A stretch of DNA of 64,000 nucleotides, taken from positions 62,001-126,000 of the forward strand of contig JACRCQ010000067.1 in NCBI GenBank assembly GCA_016218915.1. Reading direction: 5' to 3'. The translations under genes and the position numbers were made by a program. Source of the stretch: Deltaproteobacteria bacterium. GTDB lineage: Bacteria > Myxococcota_A > Polyangia > Polyangiales > Polyangiaceae. Position 1 is the stretch's first letter. Each line of letters begins with the position of its first letter. Of the stretch, positions 17,322 to 27,600 are shown piece by piece. The notes beneath the pieces were generated by a model that was not told where the DNA came from, made no database searches, and saw only the letters and a list, made by a program, of their open reading frames with translations.

Positions 17322-19928
17322 CTAATGCCTTATCCGCACCGTGAGCTTGCGCTTCGCGTCGCCCCCTTCGATCCTCACCCGCGCAACCACCGCTGCACCT
17401 GACATCACCTCTGCCACGCCCGGCCCCTCGACCGTCAACACCCCCAGATGCGGAGTCGCTGTCACGCACGGCGCCTGGGGCACGGCCGCGCACGCGCCAA
17501 GCCCTTGCCCTTGCCAGCGAAACCCAAGCTCTCCGTACCAGGTGGCCTCGACCTGCTCAATCGCATAGCGCAGCCCAGAGGCTTCCACGAACTCACCATC
17601 GTCCCCGAGAAACGCCTGCACTACGCGGTCATCCCCGGCAGCCGTCGGTCCAGGCACGCCCTGAGACTCGTGGAATACGGTCAGCACGCTCTCCGGATAC
17701 ATCGGCACGACCGCTCCTCCGCGCGCATACACCGGAATCTCCCCGACCGGCGCGTCGGCATTCGCCTTTGCCGGCCCTCCGATCGCGTCTTCCCCCTCCC
17801 AGGTGTACCACAGTCCCTTGGGAAGGTAGACGCTCCTGGAGCTTTCCCCGGGCTTCTGCACAGGCGCCACGATCACCCCGTCGCCGACCATGACTTGATC
17901 GTCAATCGGCCACACCGCCGCGTCTTCCGGGAACTGGAGCGCCATGCCGCGCCAGATCGGCATGCCCGTGGTGGAAGCGATCTTGGCCAACCCCTCCCAG
18001 TAGGGCACCAGTGCCATGTGCAGCTGCGCGTACCTGCGGAAATGCGCCGTGGTCTCGCTGTCCTTCCCCCAGCTCCAGTTCTTGTCGGGCGCGTTTCCAT
18101 GATGCGTGCGCATCACCGGGCTCCAGGCGCCCAGCTCGGTCCACCGGAAGAATACCTCCTTGGTGGCCGCTGCGTTCATCGTGCTGTTGTACCCCGCAAT
18201 GTCGTGCCCGTACGTGGATACCCCCACAAGCCCGAGCCCGATTCCGATCGGAATGATCACCGGCAGCCCGTCGTCGCGCTGCATGTCCGTGCGCTGATCC
18301 CCGGCCCAGATGGAATCCGCAAGCGCCGGCGTCCCGAACCATCCGCTCCGGGCGAAGAACATCCGCGGCTCTCCGTCGTTCACGGAATCGATCGCCTCGC
18401 GGCTGAGCTCCTGCCACACGACTGGGTAGTGATTGTGCAGGTCGATCCCCTTCCCTCCGTGCAACACCGCATCCGTGGGGAGCCACTCGGCAAAGTCGGC
18501 CATCCAGCCGTCAGCTCCCAGCGCAATTGCGGCCTTCATCTTCCCCACTGCCCAGGCGCGCGCACCGGGGTGGGTGATGTCGAGCATCGACGTGGTGCTC
18601 ACAACGGACGCCCCCTGGAAGGTGTAGGGATCTCCGTTTCCGTTCTTGATCAACCATCCCTTGGGCTCGACCTCGTCCCACGCCTTGGAGCCCTGGAAGA
18701 TGAACGGATTGAAGTACACGAAGAAGGCATACCCGCTGTCGTGGAGCTGCGAGGTCATGGCCCCCATGTCCGGGTACAACGTGGGATCCACCTCCCACTC
18801 CTCGTTGAGGTCGTAGCCGGTCATCGAGGCGTGCCCGCCGCGCCAGTCCTCGGTCCAGATCACGCTCGCGGGAATCTGGGCATCACGCGCTTTCTGCGCG
18901 ATAGCGAGCACGGACGACGTGCCGTAGATGGCGTCGAGCCAGGGAGCGAATGCGAGCCGCGGGGGCATGCGGGGACGGCCAAAGGTGGCAGTCGCCCGCT
19001 CGATGGCCTGCGCTGGCGCAGGTCCGTCGAACAGGTGGATGGCCACCGGCAGATCGACCTCGACTCTCGCGGCGTCGTCCTGCTCGGAGCAGAGCGCGAA
19101 GATGGATCGCCCCTGGGTCTCGGTGGTCAGGATGTACCCGCGCCTCGATAGATACTGTGGAATCGGCAGATGGCTCGAGTGACGGCGCCCGCCGAGGTAC
19201 CAGAGCAGATCGTCATAGGTGTCGGTCTCGATCTTGCCGATGCCTTCCTCCTGCACCCAGGTCGGCACGGTCTGCTTGCGGTGATCGACATCCCAGGTCT
19301 GCGCGCCGAAGCCCGCGAAGTGATCCTCGGCATTGCACCCGAATCCCCAGGAGAAGTGGTGCTCCGGCCCTTGGCCAGACGCGATGTCGACCTTGAGATG
19401 CCCGCTCTCCGGACATCGGAACGTGAGCTGTCCCAGCACCGTGCCGAGGTCGTCGGCAAAGTCGACGCGCTTTCCGTCGGGCAGCGATTGCTCGGTCAGC
19501 TTTGCGGCAACGCGCCATGGGCCGTGCGTGGTGACGGTCGGCTTGAACGAGCCGAACATCATCTGGTAGTCGGTGGTCTGGTCGCGCACCGCAAACCCCA
19601 CATTCGGCGGGGCATCACCGCTGATCGCCTTGGGGGCCAGCCCTTCGAGCAGCGCGCGGCCGCCCGGAGCACGAACCGTCAGCTTCGCCCCGTCGGTGAT
19701 CGTGACCTGGAATCCGCAGAGCGGCTCAGGCGGCGTCGGCTCGTCGGCCGCTTCCGCCTGGGCCTCCTTGGGCGCCTCGATCGACGTGTCCGCAGGTGCC
19801 CCATCGCTGGAGTCGACGCTCGCAGCGTCCGGCGTTGCCACCTCTGCGGGCGGGGCTGCCCCTGAGGAAGAACATGCACACGTCGCTAGTGCGATCCATG
19901 CCGCCAGGGGACTGCGCGCGAAGTGCAT
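17322..19928 (-). CDS. GH31 family glycosidase, lipoprotein
   Basis: An 868-residue exported alpha-glycosidase. The N-terminus is a signal peptide ending in a Cys cluster (LATCACSSS) with an Asp/Ala/Glu-rich linker to about residue 66. Catalytic motifs: nucleophile Asp478 in GWMADFAEWLPTD, acid/base Asp544 in IWAGDQ, and WTEDWRGG at 358-365. The nucleophile motif resembles sulfoquinovosidases (GWMADFGEYLP). However, the Gln-Asp-Trp and Arg/Trp pocket of E. coli YihQ is replaced by Glu-Asp-Trp and a different loop, so sulfoquinovose specificity is not supported. ATG 19928 follows one in-frame GTG. Likely acts on alpha-glucosides outside the cytoplasm. Confidence 0.9.
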   Translation of the reverse strand: MHFARSPLAAWIALATCACSSSGAAPPAEVATPDAASVDSSDGAPADTSIEAPKEAQAEAADEPTPPEPLCGFQVTITDGAKLTVRAPGGRALLEGLAPKAISGDAPPNVGFAVRDQTTDYQMMFGSFKPTVTTHGPWRVAAKLTEQSLPDGKRVDFADDLGTVLGQLTFRCPESGHLKVDIASGQGPEHHFSWGFGCNAEDHFAGFGAQTWDVDHRKQTVPTWVQEEGIGKIETDTYDDLLWYLGGRRHSSHLPIPQYLSRRGYILTTETQGRSIFALCSEQDDAARVEVDLPVAIHLFDGPAPAQAIERATATFGRPRMPPRLAFAPWLDAIYGTSSVLAIAQKARDAQIPASVIWTEDWRGGHASMTGYDLNEEWEVDPTLYPDMGAMTSQLHDSGYAFFVYFNPFIFQGSKAWDEVEPKGWLIKNGNGDPYTFQGASVVSTTSMLDITHPGARAWAVGKMKAAIALGADGWMADFAEWLPTDAVLHGGKGIDLHNHYPVVWQELSREAIDSVNDGEPRMFFARSGWFGTPALADSIWAGDQRTDMQRDDGLPVIIPIGIGLGLVGVSTYGHDIAGYNSTMNAAATKEVFFRWTELGAWSPVMRTHHGNAPDKNWSWGKDSETTAHFRRYAQLHMALVPYWEGLAKIASTTGMPIWRGMALQFPEDAAVWPIDDQVMVGDGVIVAPVQKPGESSRSVYLPKGLWYTWEGEDAIGGPAKANADAPVGEIPVYARGGAVVPMYPESVLTVFHESQGVPGPTAAGDDRVVQAFLGDDGEFVEASGLRYAIEQVEATWYGELGFRWQGQGLGACAAVPQAPCVTATPHLGVLTVEGPGVAEVMSGAAVVARVRIEGGDAKRKLTVRIRH

Positions 19929-20022
19929 CACGCCATCGTACGATGGGAGGGTCCCGCATTCCAGCGTGCAGGGGCCGATGCTCGCCCATGGCTCGCCGCG
20001 TCATGGATCGCCTGCGCGCCTG

Positions 20023-20988
20023 TCAGACTCGCACCCAATATGCCAGCGCGAACCCAGCCTGCAGCGCGAACATCATGAGGTACATGTGCCTCCAGGAAGG
20101 GTGATTCTCGCTGCCTGCCAGCGCATCGGGATCACGCAGGATCCCCTGCACTACCCATGCTCCCCACAACGCGAGCAGGGCACCCAACCCGACGAGCACG
20201 GTCTTGTCTCCTGTGAACCATCCTTGGAGCGCAGCGATCACCAGCCCCACAAACGGGATCACGAAGAACGGGCTGATCATCCAGGCGCTCCTGCGTACGC
20301 CGTAGATCAAGGGCAGCGTGCGGCATCCGCCCACCGCGTCGCCCTTCATGTCCGCGTAGTCCTTCGTCGTGGTCGCCCCCAGCAGAAAGACCCCGAACAC
20401 CGCTCCGATGATCCAGGGCTCAGGCGTCAGGATCGTCTTGACCGTGCTCCACCCACACACCTTGAGCAGCACGCCGCGCGGGATCGCGACCGTGAGGTTC
20501 GCGAGCATCCCCCGCTTCTTGGTTCGCAGAGGCTCGGCCGAATAGCTCCACGTGAAGACCGCAGCCGCGGCCGCCAACAGGAAGCATTGCCTGCCAACCA
20601 CCAAGGCGAGCAGCAGCGAGACGACGAGAAGCGTCACTGTCACCAGCCAGGCTTCGCGCAGGGTGATGCGCTCTTCGCACAGCGGTCGCTGCGGCTTGTT
20701 GATCCGGTCGATCTCGACATCGTAGATCTGGTTGAGCGTGTTGCTGAAGCCGTTGAGGAGCGCTGCCATGAGCGCGCCGGCCCCGATGCGCAACGCCATC
20801 GCGGCCGGGCCATCGCCCCACGCGCTCACCCAGCGCCCTGCCCCTTCGGTCGTTGCGCCGATCGCAGTGAGCCCGCCGGAGAGCATACCAACGGACGGAG
20901 CGACGAGCGTGAAGGGGCGCACGAACTCCCAGTACAAGCGCAGCTTGCGGCTCAGGGAGCTGTGCAACGGTGATGGGGACGGGTTCAA
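20023..20988 (-). CDS. UbiA family prenyltransferase
   Basis: A 321-residue membrane protein with about eight or nine helices. It transfers a polyprenyl diphosphate onto an acceptor. First Asp-rich motif: NQIYDVEIDRINKPQRP (about 86-102). Second: KDYADMKGDAVGG (about 210-222). Both bind the Mg-diphosphate. The sequence is nearer the chlorophyll-synthase/geranylgeranylglyceryl-phosphate branch than ubiquinone UbiA, so the acceptor could be a quinone precursor, tetrapyrrole or glycerol phosphate. No committed pathway neighbour is present, except the prenyl diphosphate synthase 20 kb away. Confidence 0.9.
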   Translation of the reverse strand: MNPSPSPLHSSLSRKLRLYWEFVRPFTLVAPSVGMLSGGLTAIGATTEGAGRWVSAWGDGPAAMALRIGAGALMAALLNGFSNTLNQIYDVEIDRINKPQRPLCEERITLREAWLVTVTLLVVSLLLALVVGRQCFLLAAAAAVFTWSYSAEPLRTKKRGMLANLTVAIPRGVLLKVCGWSTVKTILTPEPWIIGAVFGVFLLGATTTKDYADMKGDAVGGCRTLPLIYGVRRSAWMISPFFVIPFVGLVIAALQGWFTGDKTVLVGLGALLALWGAWVVQGILRDPDALAGSENHPSWRHMYLMMFALQAGFALAYWVRV

Positions 20989-21054
20989 GGAGGACCGGAC
21001 CGAATCGTATCCTCAGGACGATGGGCACGCCAACATCGCGCTCCGACCGAGGGT

Positions 21055-21963
21055 TCAGATCGCCCGCTCGCTCACGATTGCGGTCGACACCACGCGCTGC
21101 GGCTTCTGCCCGATGTCCGACAGGTCGAACTCGCCGCCAAGCCCCAATCCCTTGGGCGCAACCGATGGACCTGCACGCGCACCGCTCGGTAGGCGCTTCG
21201 AGGCTTCGATTCGCACGGCAATCATGAGCCCATTCGCACCTGCAGGGACGCGAAATACCGCGGAGCGCAGGGAGGAAGCCATCGAATCGGCGACCAGCGT
21301 CCACTCCCGCATGTCGCGCGACGCATCTGCCACGCGCACGGATACGACCCTGCCCTGCGCGTTGCAGGTGACCGTGAACGTTGCCACGCCCATCGCCGTG
21401 CTTGGTTGCGCTGCGGTGCGCGCTGCCGAGACCACAGGTCCGCCAGGCCCCATCCCGATCGCGGTGTCGTGCTCCTGCATGGCTTCGCGAAGGCCGCCGG
21501 AGGTCGAGGCAGCACGAGGCGCTGGCGGTCGGTTCCCTTCCCAGCGCGGCCAGAATGCACCCTGCCCCAACCCGAGATCCACGCTTCGTCCAGCGCCCGG
21601 GCCCTGCGCACCCGGCTGCTGTCCGGTCGACTCCGGTCCGCCCTGAAGCGGCGAGCCGGGTGTTGGCTCGGTCGCTGAGCCGACCGGGAATGGTACGATG
21701 CCGCCGGTGCCCGACACGTCCACCCGTAGGGCAACTGCACCTGGCGCGCGCATCGGGATTCCTTGGGCAGGCGAGTCGTGCTGCCCTTCCTGTGGCAACG
21801 TCGGCGCCTCCACCGGCTCGAGGCTCACCTCGTAGGGCTGCGTCTCGATCGAGGACACCGGCATGGGCTCGGAACGCCTCGGCGCCCAGATCGCGACCGC
21901 TGCGAGCGCCAGCGCATGCGCAGCGAGAGAAGCGACAAGCAGGCGATCAAAGCGGCTCAGCAT
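21055..21963 (-). CDS. TonB-like energy transducer or single-pass periplasmic protein
   Basis: A 302-residue protein with one N-terminal membrane helix (about 8-26), then a long Pro/Gly-rich periplasmic stretch and a C-terminal region (about 200-270). That region resembles the TonB C-terminal fold: VATFTVTCNAQGRVVSVRVADAS, then ADSMASSLRSAVFRVP. This layout is typical of TonB/TolA-like proteins that span the periplasm. No exbB or exbD is adjacent. It follows the TPR/beta-barrel gene by 85 bp on the same strand and may help that protein or the efflux system. Family level call only. Confidence 0.55.
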   Translation of the reverse strand: MLSRFDRLLVASLAAHALALAAVAIWAPRRSEPMPVSSIETQPYEVSLEPVEAPTLPQEGQHDSPAQGIPMRAPGAVALRVDVSGTGGIVPFPVGSATEPTPGSPLQGGPESTGQQPGAQGPGAGRSVDLGLGQGAFWPRWEGNRPPAPRAASTSGGLREAMQEHDTAIGMGPGGPVVSAARTAAQPSTAMGVATFTVTCNAQGRVVSVRVADASRDMREWTLVADSMASSLRSAVFRVPAGANGLMIAVRIEASKRLPSGARAGPSVAPKGLGLGGEFDLSDIGQKPQRVVSTAIVSERAI

Positions 21964-22048
21964 GGGAGACCCGAGTCAACGCAGCAGAATCACGGACACG
22001 CGAGTAAGGCGACGGCACCCGATTGGGTGCCGGTGACGGCTCCGATGT

Positions 22049-23254
22049 TCAATTGTACGTGCCGGTCAGCAGGATTGCCCCTGAGGTCCACGTGTGGTTC
22101 ATGTTGGCGCTGCTGTCATTGAGCCTTGCAGCGAGGAATCTGCCCATCCCGCCCACGGTCCACTTGTCGCCAACCCAGAAGTCGTAGCCGATCCCGACCG
22201 ACCCACCGGCACCGGTCGCTGTGTTGTCCCTCGTGTTGTCCGACTTGTCGTTGACGCTGATGTTCGCAGCGCCGAAAGTGGCAGCAACGTGGAGGCCTCC
22301 CTCGGGTTTGAAGAACCAGAGCGCTGTCGGGCCAATCAGCCCGAGCGTCCCGATCTTCTGGTCGACCTGAATCCCGCCAAGCGTCACTTTCGGATTGGCC
22401 ACCTGCTCGATATGCACAGCCAGGCCGAGGATAATCCCAGGCTTGAGTCCCCAGCCGCCAGCAATCTCGAAGGCACCCGACCCGCCGGTGGCCTGGCCAT
22501 CCGCCGGAATCACCCCCTGGTACTTGAGCTTGTCCGTGACTCCGCCGCCGCCGACCCGAAGCGTGAGGAACAATCCATCCCGGGCGTGAAGCCCCTTCTT
22601 GTCCTCGGTCTTCTTGGGCTGAGCCCGATCCGCACGAGCCGCAGGTGCCACCGGTGCCGTGCCCTTGCCCTCTTCGAGAACAGGGATCGTGACCGACGCG
22701 TTCGCGCCGTCCTTTGCCACGTCGATCGCTTGCCGCCACGGCTTCTTTCCAGGCGCAGAGGCTTCGATCACATGCTGGCCCGGGTCGACCGGGATCGCGG
22801 TTCCCCAGGAGCCCTTCTTGGTTTCGCTGCCATCGCGGCTCACGAGCAGGCCTGGGACGACGGCGCCATCGGGAACGACGATCTTCAGGCGAGAGAGCCT
22901 GGGCTCGAGGGCAGCGGCGCGTTGGCGCGCAGCCTGCTCCTTCTCAGCAGGAGCGCCTTCGGACTTGAGGCGCGCCGCAGCCTCCAGGAACATCGACCAC
23001 GCGCTGGCGGTCTTGCCCATCGCCTCGTAGCAATCGGCGAGATTGAACATGGTGCCCACGCCCGGGTCGAGGCGCTGGCTCTCCTCGAACTTCGGGCAGG
23101 CGTCCGCGTGTTTTCCCGACGAAGCGAGCTTGCGCCCTTCGTCGAACAGCGCCCGTGCCGCAGCCTTGTCCGCCTGGGTGGTCTGTGCGAACGCCGCAGG
23201 CGACGCCACGATCAGCAGTGCCAGGGCAGCCGTTCGCAGGATCCAACGTCGCAT
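22049..23254 (-). CDS. TPR/PEGA-like periplasmic protein with C-terminal outer-membrane beta-barrel
   Basis: A 401-residue exported protein. ATG 23254 starts a Sec signal (MRRWILRTAALALLIVASP, cleaved near AFAQ); the open frame upstream is discarded. Residues 27-110 are TPR-like (ALFDEGRKLASSGKHADACP, then FNLADCYEAMGK). Residues 120-190 are a PEGA-like beta domain (GTAIPVDPGQHVIEASAPGKKPW), common in myxobacterial envelope proteins. The last 170 residues alternate hydrophobic and polar residues and end GAILLTGTYN, like a small outer-membrane barrel. It follows the TolC gene by 61 bp. Function unknown. Confidence 0.7.
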   Translation of the reverse strand: MRRWILRTAALALLIVASPAAFAQTTQADKAAARALFDEGRKLASSGKHADACPKFEESQRLDPGVGTMFNLADCYEAMGKTASAWSMFLEAAARLKSEGAPAEKEQAARQRAAALEPRLSRLKIVVPDGAVVPGLLVSRDGSETKKGSWGTAIPVDPGQHVIEASAPGKKPWRQAIDVAKDGANASVTIPVLEEGKGTAPVAPAARADRAQPKKTEDKKGLHARDGLFLTLRVGGGGVTDKLKYQGVIPADGQATGGSGAFEIAGGWGLKPGIILGLAVHIEQVANPKVTLGGIQVDQKIGTLGLIGPTALWFFKPEGGLHVAATFGAANISVNDKSDNTRDNTATGAGGSVGIGYDFWVGDKWTVGGMGRFLAARLNDSSANMNHTWTSGAILLTGTYN

Positions 23255-23315
23255 CAGGAGCACTCCTTTGCCCGGTCCGGGCAGGCGCATGCTAGCAGAC
23301 CCGCGGGGCGCGCCC

Positions 23316-24611
23316 CTACTGTGGAAATCGCCCGCTGGCTGAGAGCAGATCGAGCCTGGCCTGCCGCGCGGTGTCCTCTGCCACCACTGCCGAGGTCTCT
23401 GCATCCCGCGCCCTTCGCTCTGCATCGATGACTTCGAGATTGGTGCTGGCGCCGGCCTTGTACGCCATGTTGGCGAGCTCGAGCGCTTCGCCGGCGAGCT
23501 TGGCGGCGCGACGTGCGGACTGCAGGCCCGCGTCGGCTCTGCGCACGGCTTCGAAGGACGATCGCACATCTGCGCGCGCCTGACGGAGCACGGAGTCGAC
23601 CTGCGCGCGCGCCTGGTTTGCGAGCGCTCGACGCTCGTCGGCCAGCCCGTAGCGCAAGCCGCCGTCGTAGAGCGGCACTGTGAGGATCAGCTGCGCTTGC
23701 CAACCGGTCTGCGGGGTGACCAGCGACGGGGGGTTCTGGTAGAAGGGCTGGAAGGTGCCGGCCAGAAGGGGCATGAAGTCGGCCCAGCTGTCGTTGACGA
23801 GCGTCTCGGTCGCCTGCAGCCGCCTCTGCGCAGCACGCAGATCGCTCCTGCGCGTGCTCGCTTCGTCCATGGCGCCCGAAAGCGTGGGAGTGGTGGATGG
23901 CAGCTGCGCGTCGTCCGTGGCGTCGACCGGCCCCGAGCCGCCCAGCAGCACGCCGAGGGCTTCCTGCGCCTTGACCAGGGCGACGTTGGCCTGCTGGAAC
24001 TGGTTCTCGCTGATGGCGAGCTCCTGCTCTGCGCGCACCTGATCGATCCGGTTGCCCACGCCCCCCTCGAACTGCGCCTTGGCAAAGTCGAAGTGCGCCT
24101 TGGCCGTGGCCATCGCCCGCTGGTTGACCTCCACGATGCGGTGCTGGGAGATCACGGTCAGGTAGGCTCGCGCCGCATTGACGGCCACCACCCTGCGTAC
24201 GTCGTCGGCCGAGGCGCGCGCGACGTCGACGTTGTCCTTGGCGTGGGACCACTGCATCCATCGCTGCGGCGCGAGGAGTGGCACCGTGAGGTTGATGTTC
24301 GCAGCCTCCTGGTTGGCCGCAGCAGCCACGCGACCGCCGAAGACGCGATCCGCATCGAGCCGTGTATAGATCGCAGTGCCGGTGAGCAGCGGGAGCGACG
24401 CTGCGCGGGCTTCGCGGACCAGCGCCTGGGCGCGACGGATCTCCTCGGCAGCCACCACGGCGGAAGGATGGCGCGCGAGGGCCTGCTTGATCGCGTCCTG
24501 CAGGGTGACCCGTACGGGCGCCGCCATGTCCGCAGGCTGTTGCGCCGCAGCGCGATGACCGAGGCACACGAGTGCCGCAGCGAGACCGAATGCCATCCCG
24601 GCTCTACGCAT
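23316..24611 (-). CDS. TolC family outer-membrane efflux protein (RND operon)
   Basis: A 431-residue outer-membrane channel of the TolC/OEP family with a Sec signal ending HRAAAQQP. Two structural repeats are visible, each a long Ala/Gln/Glu-rich coiled coil. Key stretches: VTLQDAIKQALARHPS at the start, QFEGGVGNRIDQVRAEQEL, and NMAYKAGASTNLEVIDAERR in the second repeat. It forms the exit duct for the RND pump. The start overlaps the RND stop by 8 bp, so the two are translationally coupled. Confidence 0.92.
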   Translation of the reverse strand: MRRAGMAFGLAAALVCLGHRAAAQQPADMAAPVRVTLQDAIKQALARHPSAVVAAEEIRRAQALVREARAASLPLLTGTAIYTRLDADRVFGGRVAAAANQEAANINLTVPLLAPQRWMQWSHAKDNVDVARASADDVRRVVAVNAARAYLTVISQHRIVEVNQRAMATAKAHFDFAKAQFEGGVGNRIDQVRAEQELAISENQFQQANVALVKAQEALGVLLGGSGPVDATDDAQLPSTTPTLSGAMDEASTRRSDLRAAQRRLQATETLVNDSWADFMPLLAGTFQPFYQNPPSLVTPQTGWQAQLILTVPLYDGGLRYGLADERRALANQARAQVDSVLRQARADVRSSFEAVRRADAGLQSARRAAKLAGEALELANMAYKAGASTNLEVIDAERRARDAETSAVVAEDTARQARLDLLSASGRFPQ

Positions 24612-27600
24612 GGTCCACCTGCCCTTCGGATGGGCCTCCCAGGTCGCCCTCGCCGTGGAAGTGCTTTCGTTTGGAGAAGCGCTCCAGGACGGTATAGAGC
24701 GCGGGCACCAGGAAGAGGGTGAAGAAGGTCGACACGGTCAGCCCGCCGATGACGGCCCTTGCGAGCGGGAGGTTGGTTTCGCTTCCTTCGCCCATGCCGA
24801 GCGCCATCGGAGCCAGCCCCACCAACGTGGCAATCGTGGTCATCAGGATCGGCCTCAATCGAGTGCGTCCGGCCTCGACTGTGGCCTCGTGCAACCCCAT
24901 CCCCCGCGCTCTGAGCTGGTTGGCGAAGTCGATCAGAAGTACGCCGTTGGACACCACGATGCCGACCATCATGATGATGCCCATGAAGCTGTTGACCGAC
25001 AGCGAGGTGCCGGTGAGGTAGAGCATCACGAAGACGCCGGTAATCCCCAAAGGCACGGAGAACATGATCACGAGCGGGTCGAGCAGGGAGCGGAACTGCG
25101 AGGCGAGGACCATGTAGACCAGGCCGAGGGCCATCAGGACGGCAAACAAGAGACCGCTGAAAGCTTCCTTCTGCGCTGCGGATTGCCCGCCTACGCCCAC
25201 CGTGAACCCCTCCGGGATCTTGGTGTCGTCGATGACCTTCTGCACTCCAGCCGTGGCGCGTCCCAGGTCCTTGCCCGGCGCCACGTTCGCCGTCACGTCG
25301 ATGATCCGCTGCAGGTACTTGCGCGACACCAGCACAGGGCCGCTGGATCGCACCACCTTGGCCACGGTGTCGAGGGTCACGATGGAGCCGCCCGGCGACC
25401 GCAGCAGCACGTCTCCCAGATCGCTCACCCTGGATCGGAACTTATCGTCGACTCGCACGTTGATGTAGTACTCGTTGCCGGTCCGCGGGTCGGTGAACTG
25501 CACCGGTGCGAACTGGGTGTTGCCGACCATGGTGGCAAGCACGCTCTGGGCGATCTGCGTCTCGTTGAGGCCGAGCACACCGGCCTTCTGGCGATCCACG
25601 GACACGTCGAACTGCGGATAATCCTCCTCACGGGAGATCTGCACGTCGGTGAGCAGCGGCTTGCCGTCGTCGTCCAGCAGCTTGTTGAGCCTCGCCGCAA
25701 GCTCCTTGGCCAGCGCCGCGCCTTCCTGCAGATCGTAGCCGAGGATCTCGAGATCAATGGGCGCGCTCGAGCCCATGTTGAGGATTCGCTTGACGATGCC
25801 GCCGGTGTAGAAGAAGACCTGCGTTCCCGGGAACGCGTCCTTGATCTCCTTGCGCACACGCTCGGCAGCCTCGATGTCGCTGATCGGGCGCCGGGCACGC
25901 GGCAGCAGGTTGACCGAGACCACGCCGGCATGGGGGCCGGTGTTGCCGCCAAAGAGCCCACCGCGCCCTTGTGGCAGTCCGCTGCTGGAGTACAGCACGC
26001 TGTAGATCGGCTCTGGGCCGTTCTTGCCGGGCAAGGTCAGCGTGCGCTTGATGATGTCCTCCATGCGCGCAGCCACCTGCTCGGTCCGCTCCACGCGTGT
26101 GCCGAGCGGCGTGCGGAACGAGATCGAGAACTGGCTCTCGTCGGACTCCGGGAAGAACTCGGTCGCGAGCTTCTTGCCCAGGGTCAGCGACGCTGCGAAC
26201 AAGGCGAGGATGCCGATGATGGTCACGGCGCGGTGACGCAGCACGACCGCGAGCGCCCGCGCGTAGGCGTTGTCCAGCCCGGTCAACGCCGTCGTGATCC
26301 ACTTCTCGATCCCCTTCTTCTGGTGGCCGACCGCGCTCTTGAGCATGTACAGGCACATCAGCGGCGTGACCGTCCGCGACACCAGGAAGCTCATGATCAG
26401 CGCGAATGCAATCGTCATCGCCAGGGGCAGGAACAGCTTCTGCTGCACTCCCACCAGGAACAGCACCGGGAAGAACACCACGATCGTGGTCACCGTCGAC
26501 ACGAAGATCGGCGCCGCCACCTCCTGCGCTGCCGCCAGCACCGCCTTGCTCCGGTCCGGCTCGATCTCGAAGTGACGGTGGATGTTCTCGAGCTCCACGA
26601 TCGAGTCGTCGACCAGGCGCCCGACTCCGAGCGCCAACCCGCCCAGCGTGAACACGTTGAGCGTCTGCCCTGCAAAGAACAGCAGCACGAACGTGGCAAT
26701 GATCGACAGGGGGATGGCGACGGAGATGATGCCGGTGGCGCGCAGGTTGGCGAGGAACAGCAGGATCACCGCCACGGCGAGCAGGCCGCCGAAGAGCGAC
26801 TCGTGCTCCAGGGAGCTGACCGCGGCGCGGATGTACAAGGACTGATCGAAGGAGATGTCGAGGTGGACGTTGCTCGGAATCCCGCGCAGGGTCGGGAGGC
26901 TCTTGCGCAGAGAGTCCACGACGGCGATCGTATTCGCCCCTGGCTGCTTGAGCACGCGCAGCATCACGCCCCGCTGCCCGTTGATCCGCACGATCTCCGA
27001 CTGATCCGCGGTGCCGTCCTCCACCACCGCCACGTCCGAGAGCCGTACCGGCTGTGTGGAGGTCGCGGTCGCGGCCCGCAGGATCACGTCGTTGAGCAGC
27101 TTCGGATCATCGACCTGCGTGTTGGAGAATACGTTGTAGTCGCGGTCGCCGGTCTTGAGGTTGCCGCTGGGCAGCAGCAGGTTCGTGCTGCGCACCGCAC
27201 TGACCACGTCCAGAATGGCCATGTTGCGCGCGCGCAGGGCGTCTGGATTGACCTTGACCTGAATCTGCCGCGTCTGCCCGCCGCTCACGTTCGCGCTCGC
27301 CACCCCCTGGATGCGCTCGATCTGCGGCTCGATCGTGTTGTAGGCCAAATCGTAGAGCTGACGCTCGTCCAGGGCGTCGCTCGATACCGCCAGCGACGCG
27401 ACCGGGATGTTGGTGATGTCGAACTTGATGTTGAATGGCTGCTGGATGCCAGGGGGAAGGGTGTTCACGATCTGCGAGACGCGCTGGGCGACTTCGAACT
27501 GGGCATTGTCGAGGTTCACGCCGTAGTTGAACCAGACGCTGATCACGCTGGCCCCCTGCTTGGACGTGCTCTCGACGCGATCCACGCCGGGCGTGGCGCT

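Noticed and set aside
17322..19928. Calling the GH31 enzyme a sulfoquinovosidase
   Set aside because: The nucleophile motif is similar, but the residues expected to bind the sulfonate (Gln before Asp-Trp, and the following Arg/Trp loop) are not conserved.
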